From: Phycisphaerae bacterium
GTDB lineage: Bacteria > Planctomycetota > Phycisphaerae > Sedimentisphaerales > Sedimentisphaeraceae
Length of the DNA stretch: 64,000 bases
Direction of reading: 5' to 3'
Assembly (NCBI GenBank): GCA_027078365.1
Contig: JALWYQ010000001.1
Coordinates: 124,001-188,000, forward strand
Made by a program: the position numbers and the translations under genes. Each line of letters begins with the position of its first letter. Positions within the stretch are counted from its first letter, which is position 1. Under the pieces are notes generated by a model. The model searched no databases, had not been told where the DNA came from, and saw nothing but the letters and a program-made list of their open reading frames with translations. This document shows positions 46,129 to 56,283 of the stretch, one piece after another.

Positions 46129-48993
46129 ATGAAATTATTTAATAAGGATATTGATCGTAGGTTAGTCGAATACTCTGTAGCGCATCACAAAAAGATAACA
46201 TTGGTTATGTTGATTGCTACTGTTATCCTTGCCTGTTTTATACCAAAGGTTCAGGTAGATACAGACCCAGAAAATATGTTGAGCTCTGATGAACCGGTTA
46301 GAGTTTATCATCACAAGATGAAAAAAGAGTTTACGATATACGATCTCGTCGTGCTTGGTATTGTTAATGAAACTAACCCGCACGGTGTGTATAATCCAGA
46401 GACCCTTAAAAAGGTTTACGATTTAACTCAGTTCGTCAAGACGCTCAATTGGAAGGAGAATGGTGAAGAGGTTGGTGTTGTTGGTCCTGAAGTAATGGCG
46501 CCATCAGAAGTGGACCACGTTAGCAATCTCGGCATGGGAACAATCAGCTTTGAGTGGTTGGTGAAAACACCACCTAAAACTCAAAAGGAGGCGGACGAGT
46601 TTAAAATCAAGGCCAAATCAAATCCTCTTCTCTTGGATACAGTTTTCTCTAGAGACGACAAAGCCGTTGCAATCTATATTCCGCTGACAAGTAAAGATGT
46701 TGGCTATCGAGTTTATAAACAGATAAATAAGTACATAAAAGAACACTACTCTGGTTCTCAAGAAAAGTTTTATCTTTCAGGCTTGCCTGTCGCTGAAGAT
46801 ACATTTGGTGTGGAGATGTTTTTGCAGATGGTAATCTCTGCACCAATGGCGATGCTTGTAGTGTTTCTCTTAATGCTTGCATTCTTTAGGAAGATTATAC
46901 TCGTTATATCACCTATGATTGTAGCAATCATTTCGATTATATGCACTATGGGACTTCTAATTGCATTTGGCTATTCAATCCACATCATGACTTCAATGAT
47001 ACCAATCTTCTTGATGCCAATTGCAGTGGTAGATTCAGTTCATATCCTCAGTGAGTTCTTCGATAGATACACTCCAGAGAGAGGACGCCGTGCAGTTATA
47101 ATTGAGGTTATGCATGAATTGTTTGTTCCTATGCTCTATACATCTCTAACCTCTGCGGCTGGCTTTGCGTCTTTAGCGCTGACGCCGATTCCTCCGGTTC
47201 AGATTTTTGGCTTATTCGTGGCGGTGGGAATTATGATAGCATGGATATGCACGGTTACGTTTGTTCCTGCTTATGTAATGATGATTAGTGAGAAGTCTCT
47301 TGCTAACTTTGGTAATTCTACAGGAAAGATTTCCAGAGAGAGCCCAATGGCAAGGTCTCTTCATTGGTTGGGTCGCTTTGTTTTTAAGCATGCTAAATCT
47401 GTTATAGTTGCATCTGTTTTGATTTCGATTATTTCTGTAATCGGTATCACGAAGATTCACGTTAACGATAACCCAGTTAGGTGGTTTACGCTCAGACACC
47501 CAATTCGTATTGCTGATATTGAGCTTAATAAGCATTTCGGTGGTACCTATATGAGTTATCTTGTTTTAGACCAGAAGCAAGATGATACAGACCTTGTTAG
47601 CTATGCGCAGAATTTGAGCAAAGACTTTGACGCTCAGATTCCAAAATGGAAAGAGCAGGGTTATGCAAATGTAGATAAGGTAGCTTCTCAAATGAAGGAG
47701 TTATTCCTCAAATTATCAAAAACTGCAAAATCAAAAAGTGAGCTTTTAAATGCAGTATTTGATGAGGCCTATGAGCGTAGTTTTAATGCCGATTCGGGAG
47801 ACGAGGTTGAGACTTGGGATGTCGTTGGAGAATATTTTGGTCTCAAAGATGAGGCACTCAAACAATTTAAACAGCCAGAGAATCTGCGATATATTTCCAA
47901 ACTACAAAAGTATTTATTGGATAGTGGTTTGGTTGGTAAGAGTAATTCTTTGAGTGATATTGTAAAGAAAATCTATCAAGAGTTGATTGATGGTAAACAA
48001 AGCAATTACAGAATTCCAGATTCTTCAAGAGCTGTTGCTCAATGCTTAATGCAATATCAAAGCGGGCATAAACCTTACGATCTTTGGCATTTTGTTACAA
48101 ACGATTTTAGGCATGCAAATATCTGGCTTCAACTCAAAAGCGGTGATAACAAGGACATGAAAAAAGTTATTGCTGTTGTAAATGAATTCATAAAGAAGAA
48201 TCCTATACCAAATAATCTTGAACTGCATTGGGCAGGTCTAACGTATATTAATGTAGTGTGGCAAGAAAAAATGGTCTTTGGAATGCTCCAGTCATTTATG
48301 GGTAGTTTTCTTGTTGTATTTGTGATGATGGTGTTGTTGTTCCGTTCTGTTGGTTGGGGGCTTTTGTGTATGACTCCTCTTACCATAACGATTCTATTGA
48401 TATATGGAGCAACGGGTTTTGTTGGTAAAGATTACGATATGCCAACGGCAGTGCTTAGTTCGCTAACACTTGGAATGGCGGTTGACTTTGCTATTCACTT
48501 TATCCAGAGAGTACGTGCCACCCATGTTGGCAACAGTAGTTGGAGAGGCACAAACAAGATAATGTTTGGTGAACCAGCTAGAGCTATTTCGAGAAATGTA
48601 ATTGTTATTGCAGTTGGCTTCTTGCCACTTTTAGCGGCTGGCTTGGTGCCTTACAAAACAGTTGGTATTATGCTCTGTTGTATTATGGCACTCTCAGGTT
48701 CTATCACGCTTGTATTATTACCTGCAATGATAAAGGTTTGGCGCAGCAGGCTCTTCTGTGAGTGTAAGAGTGTTCGCTGTGCAAGCTGTAGTTTCATTAT
48801 GTGCAGTGTTGTATCTGTGTCTATGCTGATAATAGTAGTTCTTTGTGTAGAACAATACATTAAATCTGGCCTTTCTGAGCTTCTTATGATAGCAGGCGCA
48901 ACTGGCTTGGTCTTGCTAATTGCTAGCTATCTATTTACGAGACGCAAAAGGTGTAGAGATTTGCAAGAGTTAAAAGAAAGTGATGGGGTCTAA
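46129..48993 (+). CDS. RND/MMPL family exporter with a cytoplasmic cysteine cluster
   Basis: A 954-residue protein with the two-fold RND layout: a first membrane helix (ITLVMLIATVILACFIP), a large periplasmic loop, a five-helix bundle (from about 230, SAPMAMLVVFLLMLAFFRK; IPIFLMPIAVVDSVHILSEF), a second loop and second bundle (VLSSLTLGMAVDFAIHFIQR). Unusually, near residues 875-892 a segment between membrane helices reads LFCECKSVRCASCSFIMC: five cysteines spaced CxCx4Cx2Cx4C. Such proteins export lipids or hydrophobic compounds, often with a LolA-like partner, which follows. Size is typical of MMPL/HpnN-like exporters. Confidence 0.87.
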   Translation: MKLFNKDIDRRLVEYSVAHHKKITLVMLIATVILACFIPKVQVDTDPENMLSSDEPVRVYHHKMKKEFTIYDLVVLGIVNETNPHGVYNPETLKKVYDLTQFVKTLNWKENGEEVGVVGPEVMAPSEVDHVSNLGMGTISFEWLVKTPPKTQKEADEFKIKAKSNPLLLDTVFSRDDKAVAIYIPLTSKDVGYRVYKQINKYIKEHYSGSQEKFYLSGLPVAEDTFGVEMFLQMVISAPMAMLVVFLLMLAFFRKIILVISPMIVAIISIICTMGLLIAFGYSIHIMTSMIPIFLMPIAVVDSVHILSEFFDRYTPERGRRAVIIEVMHELFVPMLYTSLTSAAGFASLALTPIPPVQIFGLFVAVGIMIAWICTVTFVPAYVMMISEKSLANFGNSTGKISRESPMARSLHWLGRFVFKHAKSVIVASVLISIISVIGITKIHVNDNPVRWFTLRHPIRIADIELNKHFGGTYMSYLVLDQKQDDTDLVSYAQNLSKDFDAQIPKWKEQGYANVDKVASQMKELFLKLSKTAKSKSELLNAVFDEAYERSFNADSGDEVETWDVVGEYFGLKDEALKQFKQPENLRYISKLQKYLLDSGLVGKSNSLSDIVKKIYQELIDGKQSNYRIPDSSRAVAQCLMQYQSGHKPYDLWHFVTNDFRHANIWLQLKSGDNKDMKKVIAVVNEFIKKNPIPNNLELHWAGLTYINVVWQEKMVFGMLQSFMGSFLVVFVMMVLLFRSVGWGLLCMTPLTITILLIYGATGFVGKDYDMPTAVLSSLTLGMAVDFAIHFIQRVRATHVGNSSWRGTNKIMFGEPARAISRNVIVIAVGFLPLLAAGLVPYKTVGIMLCCIMALSGSITLVLLPAMIKVWRSRLFCECKSVRCASCSFIMCSVVSVSMLIIVVLCVEQYIKSGLSELLMIAGATGLVLLIASYLFTRRKRCRDLQELKESDGV

Positions 48994-48996
48994 ATT

Positions 48997-49791
48997 ATGA
49001 AAAAGATAACCATAATAATATCGGTTCTGGCTTTGACAGGAGTTTCTTTGGCAGTAGAGTCTGCAAAGCTATCTGTTGCGGAGATAGTTAATAAGGCAAA
49101 TATTGCAGCTTACTATCAAGGTAAAGACGCAAAGGCTAGAGTTCATATGGATATCATTGGCGATAATGGTTCTAGGAAAGTGCGCGATTTTATAATCCTA
49201 CGTAAAACCATTGTTGATGGTGGAGACCAGAAATTCTATGTTTACTTTAACAGTCCTGCTGACATAAGGCGTATGGTATTTATGGTGCATAAACATGTTG
49301 GCGAAGGGAATCAGGATGACCGTTGGCTGTATTTGCCAAGCTTAGATTTGGTAAATAGAATTGCCGCTGGTGATAAGCGTACAAGCTTTGTTGGGTCTGA
49401 TTATTTCTACGAAGATGTTTCCGGTAGAGACTTATCTGAAGACACACACGAACTTGTTGGTGAAACCGATAAGTACTACATAATAAGGAACACCCCCAAA
49501 AAACCAGATGAGGTTGAATTCAACTATTACGACTTGAGCATTGATAAGAAAACATTCTTGCCAATAAAGATATTCTTTTATGACAAGAGCAATATTCTCT
49601 ACCGTAAGATTGAAGTCTTAAAGGTTGCTATTATTCAAGGTCATCCAACAGCTATAGATATATTAGTTACAAACCTTGCAGCAAAAAGTAAGACTCGCAT
49701 GGTTTTCACGGGCGTAAAATACGACATTGGTTTGCCTGACATCTTTACAGAGAGATATTTAAGGGTTGCTCCGCGTAAATATCTTAGGTGA
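48997..49791 (+). CDS. LolA-like outer-membrane lipoprotein-sorting protein
   Basis: A 264-residue protein with signal peptide (residues 1-20). LolA-like features: VAEIVNKANIAAYYQGKDAK, VRDFIILRKTIVDGGDQKFY, DDRWLYLPSLDLVNRIAAGD and RTSFVGSDYFYEDVSGRDLS, then KPDEVEFNYYDLSIDKKTFL. It would carry a lipid or lipoprotein from the RND exporter encoded four bases upstream across the periplasm. A strong terminator follows. Confidence 0.87.
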   Translation: MKKITIIISVLALTGVSLAVESAKLSVAEIVNKANIAAYYQGKDAKARVHMDIIGDNGSRKVRDFIILRKTIVDGGDQKFYVYFNSPADIRRMVFMVHKHVGEGNQDDRWLYLPSLDLVNRIAAGDKRTSFVGSDYFYEDVSGRDLSEDTHELVGETDKYYIIRNTPKKPDEVEFNYYDLSIDKKTFLPIKIFFYDKSNILYRKIEVLKVAIIQGHPTAIDILVTNLAAKSKTRMVFTGVKYDIGLPDIFTERYLRVAPRKYLR

Positions 49792-49831
49792 TAACGGTAG
49801 TTGCTATGCGTTGCTACTTAGAAATTTTGGT

Positions 49832-49864
49832 CGCAGATACGTGATTGTATCTGCGGCTTTTTTT
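49832..49864 (+). terminator. Terminator of the ArsR-RND operon
   Basis: CGCAGATAC and GTATCTGCG enclose a six-base loop, then GC and seven T. Confidence 0.9.
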
Positions 49865-49921
49865 GAGGTTTTTTGTTTTGTCTAGCCCTAATTTTGCGGT
49901 AAGGGGTTAGCGAAATTAATT

Positions 49922-50545
49922 CTAAAGTTTGATACTCGTTAGTTCTTCACTTATGGCGTATTTAACAAGCTCGGGAATGCTGTTAATATTCAACTTATCC
50001 ATAATCTGACGCCTACCGGCATCGATGGTTTTTGTGCTGACGTTTAATTCTCTCGCTATTTCTTTAGAAGACTTTCCGTTTGCGATGAGTTTGATTATGC
50101 TAATTTCTCTCTCTGTTAGAGAAAAGCTACCGTCATCTAAGAGGCACTCGCTAACTATAGTCGGCGAAACATACACTTGACCAGTCATAACGGTTTCTAT
50201 TGCGGCAACGAGTTCCTCGAATGCCCTTTCCTTTGGCACATAACCACGAGCTCCTGCCTTGAGAGCTTCAGAGACAAACAATTTTTTGGAGTGCATAGAC
50301 AATATTATGACCAGTGAATTATCCAGCTCAAGACAGAATCGCTTTGTGGCATCAATGCCATCCATGTTTGGCATGTTAAGGTCTGTTATTATTACGTTCG
50401 GTTTCAGCTCTTTTGCTAGTTTGATAGCCTCTATTCCATCGCTTGCCTCGCCAACTATCTCGAAGTTGTCTCGCTTCTCTAGCAGTGCACGCAGACCATC
50501 TTTAACTATTTGATGATCGTCAACTAACATTATTTTAATTGCCAT
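49922..50545 (-). CDS. NarL/FixJ-type response regulator
   Basis: A 207-residue protein. Receiver: IMLVDDHQIVKDGLRALLEK, phosphoacceptor in VIITDLNMPNMDGI, ILSMHSKK and VPKERAFEEL. C-terminal LuxR-type HTH: LTEREISIIKLIANGKSSKE then IARELNVSTKTIDAGRRQIM. It forms a pair with the kinase 11 bases upstream. Targets are unknown; the divergent chemotaxis block is a candidate. Confidence 0.93.
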   Translation of the reverse strand: MAIKIMLVDDHQIVKDGLRALLEKRDNFEIVGEASDGIEAIKLAKELKPNVIITDLNMPNMDGIDATKRFCLELDNSLVIILSMHSKKLFVSEALKAGARGYVPKERAFEELVAAIETVMTGQVYVSPTIVSECLLDDGSFSLTEREISIIKLIANGKSSKEIARELNVSTKTIDAGRRQIMDKLNINSIPELVKYAISEELTSIKL

Positions 50546-50556
50546 AGGTAAATTCC

Positions 50557-52359
50557 TCAGTCGTGTATGCTGCTCATTTCAAGTGGGGCTGTCAATATAA
50601 ATTTGCTTCCCTTGTTTATCTCTGAAAAGATTTCAAAGCTTCCATCGATATAATTGAGCCTCTCTTTGATGTTGAATAATCCGAAGTGCTCACCACTGGT
50701 TGTAGTCATAGCGATAGTGTTTATATCAAAGCCAATGCCGTTATCTTTAACTGTAATTATTATATTGCTACCATCTATCTTGACACTAATCTCAACTTCT
50801 GTTGCTTTTGCGTGTTTTTCTATATTTATCAAGAGTTCTTTTACTGCTTGGAAGAGTATTACCTTGATATCTTCAGCTATCTCATATTCGGTATCATCGC
50901 ATATTAGTTTGCAGTTTTTCTCTTCACCGCAACGGATTTCTAACAGTTCTTTGATGGCGGCTCTTAGCCCAAATCTGTAGAGTGTTGCACTGCTTAGCTC
51001 AAAGGTGCACTCCCTTACTTCCTTTAAGACCTTGTTGAGCGCATCTTCGATATTTACTAACAGTTGCGATGCTCCCTTTACATCCTTACACAAATTTTGC
51101 AGTTCTTTTACGTTCAATATTGCAACTACGAGTTCTTGACTTGTATGATCGTGCAGATTTGTTGCGATTTCCCTTCTCTGTCTTTCCTCAATCAAAGATA
51201 GATTCGAAGTCATATGCCTTAGTTCATCGTGGTATTTGGCAATCTCTTTACTCATTAAATTTATATTATTGGCGATTGAGTTAAGCTCGTCCTTGCCTTG
51301 GACTGTTATGTTTGTTGGATTATGAGTGTTTTGGAAATCAATGATGCTGTCATTAATCTTCTTAATCCTTACAAAGACGTACTTCCTAAAAAATAATCTA
51401 ATGCTCCAAAATGATAGAGATATAATAACGATGCAAGAAGCGATGGTGTAGGCTATTATGCGTTGACCAAGATTGTATATTGCTGAAAAATCATATGTTG
51501 CATCGTAAATGGTTGTCGTTCCGTTTGTTGATGTGAGCCTACTTGGCATAATTACTTTTTTTACGACCCTTATATAGCCCTTGTCTTTGTATGTGTAGCC
51601 CTGTGTAGTTAGAGCCTTTTTCATTATCTCCGGGGCGATATTACATTTTTCTCCAATATTAACTAACGACCAGCCGCTTATGTTGTTTAGGTCATAAATG
51701 TCGAATTCTGAGATATATGGGAACTCTATTTCCTTGCGTTTCTCAAAGAAGTTTAATAGAAACGTTGCTAGGGTAGGCGAGTATGTTTGCTTAATGAAAT
51801 CAACAACATCTATTGATACTTCAAGACAATACTCACTTCCTTTAGGGCTGTAATAGGCGTACATGTAAGGTTTGCCATTTTTACTGTTTAGAGCAGCCTG
51901 CGATAATCTGTAATCGCAGTTGCCAAATATCGATAGGAGTTGATTCTTAAGGGCGTTACTGTGGGTAAAGAGATCGTGGTTTATGTCTGGTATAAAAGAT
52001 GAGTTGGTTACAATACCATTAAAGTTGATAAAATATACATGATCTACATTATTAGCCTTTGCGAGAGCTTTAAGTTCCTGCGGGGAAAAGTTTTGTCTTT
52101 TGCTTTCATCTCCGACCTGGGTATATATGTTTTCGAGTGCTTTTGATGTTACGGAAACAACATCGTCTCTGATAGAATTAAAGAACAAGTCATAATCACA
52201 TACTTTCTTGTTAACGTAGGAATCTAGTTCTTTCTGGGACTTGTCCCTCAGATTGTCAATAACCTTATCTGTATATACATAGGATGCGACGCTCAGGACT
52301 ATCCCTGACGTTAGTATGAGTAGAAAAAGAAGTATAAAGAATTTCTTACGCAAAACCAT
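50557..52359 (-). CDS. NarX/DegS-type membrane sensor histidine kinase (HisKA_3)
   Basis: A 600-residue protein. Two membrane helices (about 8-27 and 310-330) flank a large extracytoplasmic sensor, possibly Cache-like (DHVYFINFNGIVTNSSFIPD; YMYAYYSPKGSEYCLEVSID). After a short HAMP-like linker comes the HisKA_3 motif EERQRREIATNLHDHTSQEL, with His in LHDH. The ATPase has KDNGIGFD and GEHFGLFNIKERLNYIDGSF. It phosphorylates the NarL-type regulator encoded downstream. Its ligand is unknown. Confidence 0.88.
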   Translation of the reverse strand: MVLRKKFFILLFLLILTSGIVLSVASYVYTDKVIDNLRDKSQKELDSYVNKKVCDYDLFFNSIRDDVVSVTSKALENIYTQVGDESKRQNFSPQELKALAKANNVDHVYFINFNGIVTNSSFIPDINHDLFTHSNALKNQLLSIFGNCDYRLSQAALNSKNGKPYMYAYYSPKGSEYCLEVSIDVVDFIKQTYSPTLATFLLNFFEKRKEIEFPYISEFDIYDLNNISGWSLVNIGEKCNIAPEIMKKALTTQGYTYKDKGYIRVVKKVIMPSRLTSTNGTTTIYDATYDFSAIYNLGQRIIAYTIASCIVIISLSFWSIRLFFRKYVFVRIKKINDSIIDFQNTHNPTNITVQGKDELNSIANNINLMSKEIAKYHDELRHMTSNLSLIEERQRREIATNLHDHTSQELVVAILNVKELQNLCKDVKGASQLLVNIEDALNKVLKEVRECTFELSSATLYRFGLRAAIKELLEIRCGEEKNCKLICDDTEYEIAEDIKVILFQAVKELLINIEKHAKATEVEISVKIDGSNIIITVKDNGIGFDINTIAMTTTSGEHFGLFNIKERLNYIDGSFEIFSEINKGSKFILTAPLEMSSIHD

Positions 52360-52605
52360 TCTCCATAAAGCTAGCTTAAATATACTACTTAAGGGCTATT
52401 TGCTCAAGTGAAATAGTTATAAACCATAATATTTGTTTGGGAATATTCAGCCTTTCTCGCCATCGTTACTCTTTTTTATGAAAAACAAGCAAGTTTTCAT
52501 TAAATGTAAGCTGGTTATTGTCGAGTTACTACATGCGGTATTGGCTACCAAAAGGTAGCTCGGTTAATGTTTGTAGTTTTTAAGGTTTAGTCATGGAGGA
52601 TTAAT

Positions 52606-53088
52606 ATGGCTATGGTAGAACAAAAGCAAAAATCTTTGTCTGGCAAGTATCTTTCGTTCTTTCTAGATGAAGAGGAATATGGCATTGAGATCCTCAAGGT
52701 TCGTGAGATCTTTGCCTACACATCAATTACTCAGATACCACGTACTCCAGCTTATGTGTTGGGCGTTATCAATCTGCGTGGCAGCGTTATTCCAGTTGTT
52801 GACTTGCGCATCAAGTTTGGAATGGCAAGTAGCGAAATAACAGATTCTTCTTGCATCATTGTTGTTGAGATAAATAATGGCTCAAGTGTCGTTCCAACAG
52901 GAGTCTTGATTGATAGGGTCTCTGAGGTTATGGAGGTCACGCAAGAGCAGATTCAAGAATCACCGGAGTTTGGCTCTAGTATCAATACTGATTTTATTCT
53001 TGGCATGGCCAAGGTTGGCAGCTCAGTCAAGATACTGCTTGATATCGATAGAATATTTGTTGGTTCTAATTTGGATTCACTAGTTTAA
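52606..53088 (+). CDS. cheW: Chemotaxis coupling protein CheW (copy 1)
   Basis: A 160-residue CheW domain protein: YLSFFLDEEEYGIEILKVRE, ITQIPRTPAYVLGVINLRGS, VIPVVDLRIKFGM and a C-terminal VKILLDIDRIF. CheW links receptors to CheA. It is nearly identical, at DNA level too, to the copy at 59144-59626, differing at about eight residues. CheA is not in the window. GGAGG precedes the ATG. Confidence 0.95.
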   Translation: MAMVEQKQKSLSGKYLSFFLDEEEYGIEILKVREIFAYTSITQIPRTPAYVLGVINLRGSVIPVVDLRIKFGMASSEITDSSCIIVVEINNGSSVVPTGVLIDRVSEVMEVTQEQIQESPEFGSSINTDFILGMAKVGSSVKILLDIDRIFVGSNLDSLV

Positions 53089-53108
53089 TTTCTAATGGAG
53101 ATGAAAAA

Positions 53109-54329
53109 ATGAAACTCAAGATTTATTTCATAGCGATGCTGTTACTATCTGCGCAGCTCTCATTGGCACAAGAGGTGGATTTGTTTGGTAGTGGTAGTGA
53201 GGGAATCGATTTTGCCGTTAGCACTACAAATGTCTATCAAAATAATGTGCATGGTGGAACCTCAACACACAATAGACGCGGTAGATTTACAGGTAGCTAC
53301 GATCTTGAGTTGACACTTGATTTTGAGAAGTTGCTTGGCTGGGATAATGCTCAGTTCTACATTGATGCAGCCGGAAGTTATTCAGATGTTAGTATTGATG
53401 ATACATCTATAGGAAGCTTCTTTGGCACAAACGCCGACTCTGGAGAACGCAGAGCCCTTGATGTTACAGAGGCGTGGTATCAGCAGTCTTTCTTTGATAA
53501 GACACTCGAGATGCGCGTTGGTAAGATAAGTTTAACCGGTGGTTTTGAATGCAGAGATGTTCCAGTAGCATTTGACACAAGCTTTTTTGCTAATGATGAG
53601 AACACTCAATTCCTAAACGGCGCGCTTGTCAATAACCCAGCAATTCCATTTCCAGATAATGGCCTTGGATTAGCTATATATTGGAATCCAACAGAATCAT
53701 GGTATGTGTCTTTAGCTGTCTCTGATGCAAAGGCAGATGAGAGAGAGACAGGTTTTAAGACTGCTTTTGATGGAAATGATGATTACTTCTACATTGGAGA
53801 GACCGGTATTGTATCTGCGATAGACTCAGCCAATGGTGAGCTAGTTGGAGCTTACAGAGTTGGTGGTTGGATAGATGGTCAGGACAAGGCAGATTTTGAT
53901 ACTGGCAAAAACTCAAAACATGATGCAGGCTTTTATATCAATTGCGATCAAATGTTGATAAAAGAAAATAATATTGAAGATGACTCTCAAGGTCTCGGTG
54001 TTTTTGCTAGGTATGGCTGGGCTAATGAAGACAGAAACGACATGAAAGAGTTTTGGAGCTTTGGTCTAAGCTACCAAGGCCTGTTTGAAGGTCGCGACGA
54101 CGATGTTCTTGGTGTTGGATTTGCGCATGGGGCGTTTAGCGACAAAGCCGGTGCAAATGATGGCGTTGGTTTCTCGGAGGACAACGAAGAAGTATGCGAA
54201 ATCTTCTACAACGCACAAATCAACGAGTGGCTTTCAATCGCACCTGATTTACAGTATGTGAAAAATCCAGGCGGAAACGGCAATTCTGATGCAGTCGTTT
54301 TAGCTGTTAGAGCACATGTCGAATTTTAA
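53109..54329 (+). CDS. OprB-like carbohydrate porin
   Basis: A 406-residue outer-membrane beta-barrel. A signal peptide (to about 20, SAQLSLAQ) precedes repeated amphipathic strands, with the family stretches FTGSYDLELTLDFEKLLGWD, VTEAWYQQSFFDKTLEMRVG, FLNGALVNNPAIPFPDNGLG and a C-terminal Phe after VRAHVEF, the barrel assembly signal. OprB porins take up sugars. It is placed between CheW and an MCP, which suggests that uptake and sensing of the same nutrients are linked. Confidence 0.82.
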   Translation: MKLKIYFIAMLLLSAQLSLAQEVDLFGSGSEGIDFAVSTTNVYQNNVHGGTSTHNRRGRFTGSYDLELTLDFEKLLGWDNAQFYIDAAGSYSDVSIDDTSIGSFFGTNADSGERRALDVTEAWYQQSFFDKTLEMRVGKISLTGGFECRDVPVAFDTSFFANDENTQFLNGALVNNPAIPFPDNGLGLAIYWNPTESWYVSLAVSDAKADERETGFKTAFDGNDDYFYIGETGIVSAIDSANGELVGAYRVGGWIDGQDKADFDTGKNSKHDAGFYINCDQMLIKENNIEDDSQGLGVFARYGWANEDRNDMKEFWSFGLSYQGLFEGRDDDVLGVGFAHGAFSDKAGANDGVGFSEDNEEVCEIFYNAQINEWLSIAPDLQYVKNPGGNGNSDAVVLAVRAHVEF

Positions 54330-54348
54330 TATTTGAAGGGGATATAGA

Positions 54349-56283
54349 ATGTTTAAGAACATGAAACTATCGACCAAACTCTACGCAGGATTTGCTGTCA
54401 TAATTATTTTGGCAACGGTTGTTGGGGTGTTTAGTATCGTTGGTATGCAGAAGATAAAGGCAAATATGCACGTGTATGCCGACTGGGGCAATGTTGATAT
54501 GGTAATGAATGAAGGTGTCATTGAGAATATTCTTGCTGTTGATGTTGCCTTTGGAGAATACAAAAGCGATACCGAAGAAGTAAATCTAGACAAACTAAAT
54601 GCTGCTCTAGACGAAGCAAATAAGGGTATTGATGAGTGGGCAAGCGTTGTTGCCTCAAAGCCGTCGCTTGCTACGGTTGCTAGCGAAGTGAAGACTTCTA
54701 TTGCTTCGTATAAAAACTCTATTGATAGGTATGTGGTACTATCGAATAACAGAGCTCAAACACTTGCGCAATCAGATGAAATTATTGATAAGTGTTTAGC
54801 CAAACTTAATACCACGATGGAAGATTTTATAGACCCTAGTAAAGAAGATGCCGAGAACGCCAAAGATATTGCAGAGATGGTAAGGTGGGGGCAGATTGAT
54901 ATGGTAATGAATGAATCAGTTATTGCCAACGTTCTCAATCTCAAAACTGCAGCTCACGACTATGCAAACAATGGTGATGCATCTTCTTGGTCAGCTCTAG
55001 AGAATGCTCAAGTTGCGGCGTATGAGGGTCTAAAAGAGTGGCAAGCCGCTATAACTGGTGAAGCGCAGATGCAAGAAGCTGCCAAGGCAATCTACTCTTA
55101 TCTAAGTGAATATGAAGACGTTTGCAAGAAGTGCCAAGATGATGTGTTGGCGCAGGAGAAGTTGCAAAAAGAACTCACTGCAGGCCAAGAGGCGTTATTT
55201 GCTAAGCTAGAAGATATTATGGAGAGAGAAGTTGACCCTGCTAAAGAGGCAGCGGTTACTCAGGCTCAGGCGACTGAGCATGCCTTTGGGGCACTAGCTA
55301 TAATCTTAACAATCGGTGGTATTGTTTTGGGGGCTGGTTTAGCTCTCTTCATTACTCGCTCAATAGTTGGTCCTATCAATAAGGTTATAGCTGATTTGAT
55401 GGAAGAGTCAGATCAAATAACACATGCTTCTAGTCAGCTATCTAGTACTTCTCAATCTCTAGCCGAAGGTGCGACCGAACAGGCGGCCAATCTAGAAGAG
55501 ACTTCATCATCACTAGAAGAGATTTCTTCTATGACTCGCCAGAATTCCGATAGTGCCCAACAGGGAAATATCCTCTCTAAAGAGGCAAGAGATATTGCCG
55601 AGCAGGGTAATGAGGCAATGGCTCGTATGGATAAATCTATTAATGAGATTCAAAAGAGCTCTGATGATACTGCAAAGATTATCAAGGTGATTGATGAGAT
55701 TGCCTTCCAAACAAACCTACTTGCACTAAACGCTGCCGTTGAAGCGGCAAGGGCAGGCGAGGCTGGTAAAGGTTTTGCCGTTGTGGCAGAAGAAGTGCGT
55801 AACCTTGCAATGCGCAGTGCTGAAGCTGCCAAAGACACTTCTAGCATGATTCAAGAATCTGTTACCAACTCTAAACACGGAGTTGAGATTGCTAAAGAAG
55901 TCGCTAGCAAACTTGGTGAAATTACAGAGAAGGCGACACAGGTTAATAATATAGTTAGTGAGATTGCAGCAGCTTCTCAAGAACAGACTCAAGGCGTTTC
56001 ACAGGTCAATGATGCTATTGCTCAAATGGATAAAGTTACTCAGACAAACGCAGCAGCTGCAGAAGAAAGCGCCGCTGCCGCAGCAGAGTTGAGTTCACAG
56101 GCTAACCAGATTAAGTTAGCAGTTGAGACGCTAAACAGAATCGTTACAGGCACAAGCGAAAGGACCTCTAGAAGTTCATCACATCTTAGCCGTAGTGATA
56201 TGAGCTTCCATCAGATTGTTGATGGTGCTAGTAATTCAGATTCAGATGTATCCTTTGAGAATAGCATAGATGCTTTTAATTAG
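54349..56283 (+). CDS. Methyl-accepting chemotaxis protein with duplicated helical sensor
   Basis: A 644-residue receptor. Membrane helices lie at about 12-32 and 316-340. The periplasmic part is all-helical and has an internal repeat: [17 protein letters not shown] (about 45) and [17 protein letters not shown] (about 182), like the two modules of HBM sensor domains. Only a short HAMP-like stub ([14 protein letters not shown]) precedes the signalling domain, whose tip reads [16 protein letters not shown]. The C-terminal tail ends [20 protein letters not shown] then IDAFN, shared with MCP 2. Confidence 0.92.
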   Translation: MFKNMKLSTKLYAGFAVIIILATVVGVFSIVGMQKIKANMHVYADWGNVDMVMNEGVIENILAVDVAFGEYKSDTEEVNLDKLNAALDEANKGIDEWASVVASKPSLATVASEVKTSIASYKNSIDRYVVLSNNRAQTLAQSDEIIDKCLAKLNTTMEDFIDPSKEDAENAKDIAEMVRWGQIDMVMNESVIANVLNLKTAAHDYANNGDASSWSALENAQVAAYEGLKEWQAAITGEAQMQEAAKAIYSYLSEYEDVCKKCQDDVLAQEKLQKELTAGQEALFAKLEDIMEREVDPAKEAAVTQAQATEHAFGALAIILTIGGIVLGAGLALFITRSIVGPINKVIADLMEESDQITHASSQLSSTSQSLAEGATEQAANLEETSSSLEEISSMTRQNSDSAQQGNILSKEARDIAEQGNEAMARMDKSINEIQKSSDDTAKIIKVIDEIAFQTNLLALNAAVEAARAGEAGKGFAVVAEEVRNLAMRSAEAAKDTSSMIQESVTNSKHGVEIAKEVASKLGEITEKATQVNNIVSEIAAASQEQTQGVSQVNDAIAQMDKVTQTNAAAAEESAAAAAELSSQANQIKLAVETLNRIVTGTSERTSRSSSHLSRSDMSFHQIVDGASNSDSDVSFENSIDAFN

